Source: Streptomyces rubradiris
Lineage (GTDB): Bacteria; Actinomycetota; Actinomycetes; Streptomycetales; Streptomycetaceae
DNA: 26,580 bases
Reading direction: 5' to 3'
NCBI RefSeq assembly: GCF_016860525.1
Contig: NZ_BNEA01000013.1
Coordinates: 1 to 26,580 of the forward strand
The translations under genes and the position numbers were made by a program. The notes below the pieces were generated by a model. That model ran no database searches, was not told the DNA's origin, and was given only the letters and a program-made list of their open reading frames with translations. Below, piece by piece: positions 26,533 to 26,580 of this stretch; within the stretch, counting starts at the first letter, position 1; every line of letters begins with the position of its first letter.

Positions 26533-26580
26533 ATGGGACTGAAGATCGGTTACAAGGCATCGGCCGAGCAGTTCGCCCCG
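26533..26580 (+). CDS. fgd: F420-dependent glucose-6-phosphate dehydrogenase, N-terminal fragment
   Basis: Sixteen codons are visible before the window ends: MGLKIGYKASAEQFAP. The LK-GYKASAEQFAP start is a recognisable hallmark of FGD, the luciferase-like (LLM) flavin/F420 enzyme that oxidises glucose-6-phosphate and reduces cofactor F420 in mycobacteria and other actinobacteria. It is normally a housekeeping gene, so it probably marks the right border of the biosynthetic cluster. It could alternatively supply F420H2 to a cluster reductase, though none is seen in the window. ATG 26533 is the only sensible start. The assignment rests on a short but distinctive sequence. Confidence 0.75.
   Translation, partial: MGLKIGYKASAEQFAP

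Noticed and set aside
1..26580. Insertion sequences, CRISPR arrays, tRNA or rRNA genes
   Set aside because: I looked for transposase motifs, regularly spaced repeats and tRNA-like folds and saw none. The only sizeable repeat outside the PKS is the methyltransferase duplication.

Overview
The window is high-GC actinobacterial DNA carrying the starter end of an ansamycin-type (3-amino-5-hydroxybenzoate, AHBA-primed) polyketide cluster. A rifK-rifL-rifM-like operon for the AHBA starter lies beside a large type I PKS whose N-terminus, loading module and three-module layout resemble RifA of the rifamycin system. The right edge enters a gene whose first 16 codons match F420-dependent glucose-6-phosphate dehydrogenase. 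That points to an F420-using actinobacterium (Micromonosporaceae or Pseudonocardiaceae are plausible; the genus cannot be fixed).

Layout. All genes from 8.4 kb to the left edge are on the minus strand. In transcription order they are: a damaged GNAT acetyltransferase (8367-7736), a damaged 71-codon IF-1 (infA) paralogue that has no open frame (7748-7524), a strong hairpin (7497-7461), a frameshifted acetamidase/formamidase (7396-6345), an acyl-CoA ligase (6181-4613), a winged-helix/methyltransferase fusion (4240-3245), a tandem copy of its methyltransferase half (3081-2459), AHBA synthase (2296-1136), a Gfo/Idh/MocA oxidoreductase (1139-45) and the start of a HAD phosphatase (45-1). The last three overlap by 4 and 1 bases and keep the rifK-L-M order. 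From 8733 to 24742 on the plus strand runs the PKS: A - KR-like - ACP / KS-AT-DH-KR-ACP / KS-AT-ACP / KS-AT-KR-ACP / docking tail. Tandem hairpins follow it, then a convergent P450 (26309-25107) with its own intrinsic terminator, then divergent fgd (26533 onward).

How it works together (inference). RifK/L/M-like enzymes supply AHBA, the A domain activates it, and the PKS adds methylmalonyl, malonyl and methylmalonyl units. Reduction happens only in module 1, because its DH lacks the catalytic His and the module 3 KR has a damaged cofactor loop. This is the chemistry expected of rifamycin modules 1-3. The PKS ends in a docking tail rather than a thioesterase, yet no partner PKS or amide synthase follows. 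The partner lies elsewhere, or the assembly line is truncated.

Caveat. The PKS frame breaks at more than 20 places, mostly single missing bases and mostly between 20.54 and 24.03 kb. One methyltransferase, the amidase, GNAT and infA are also broken. Motifs survive in shifted frames, so many breaks could be sequencing errors. The 8-bp duplication in infA and the missing middle of GNAT look more like real decay.
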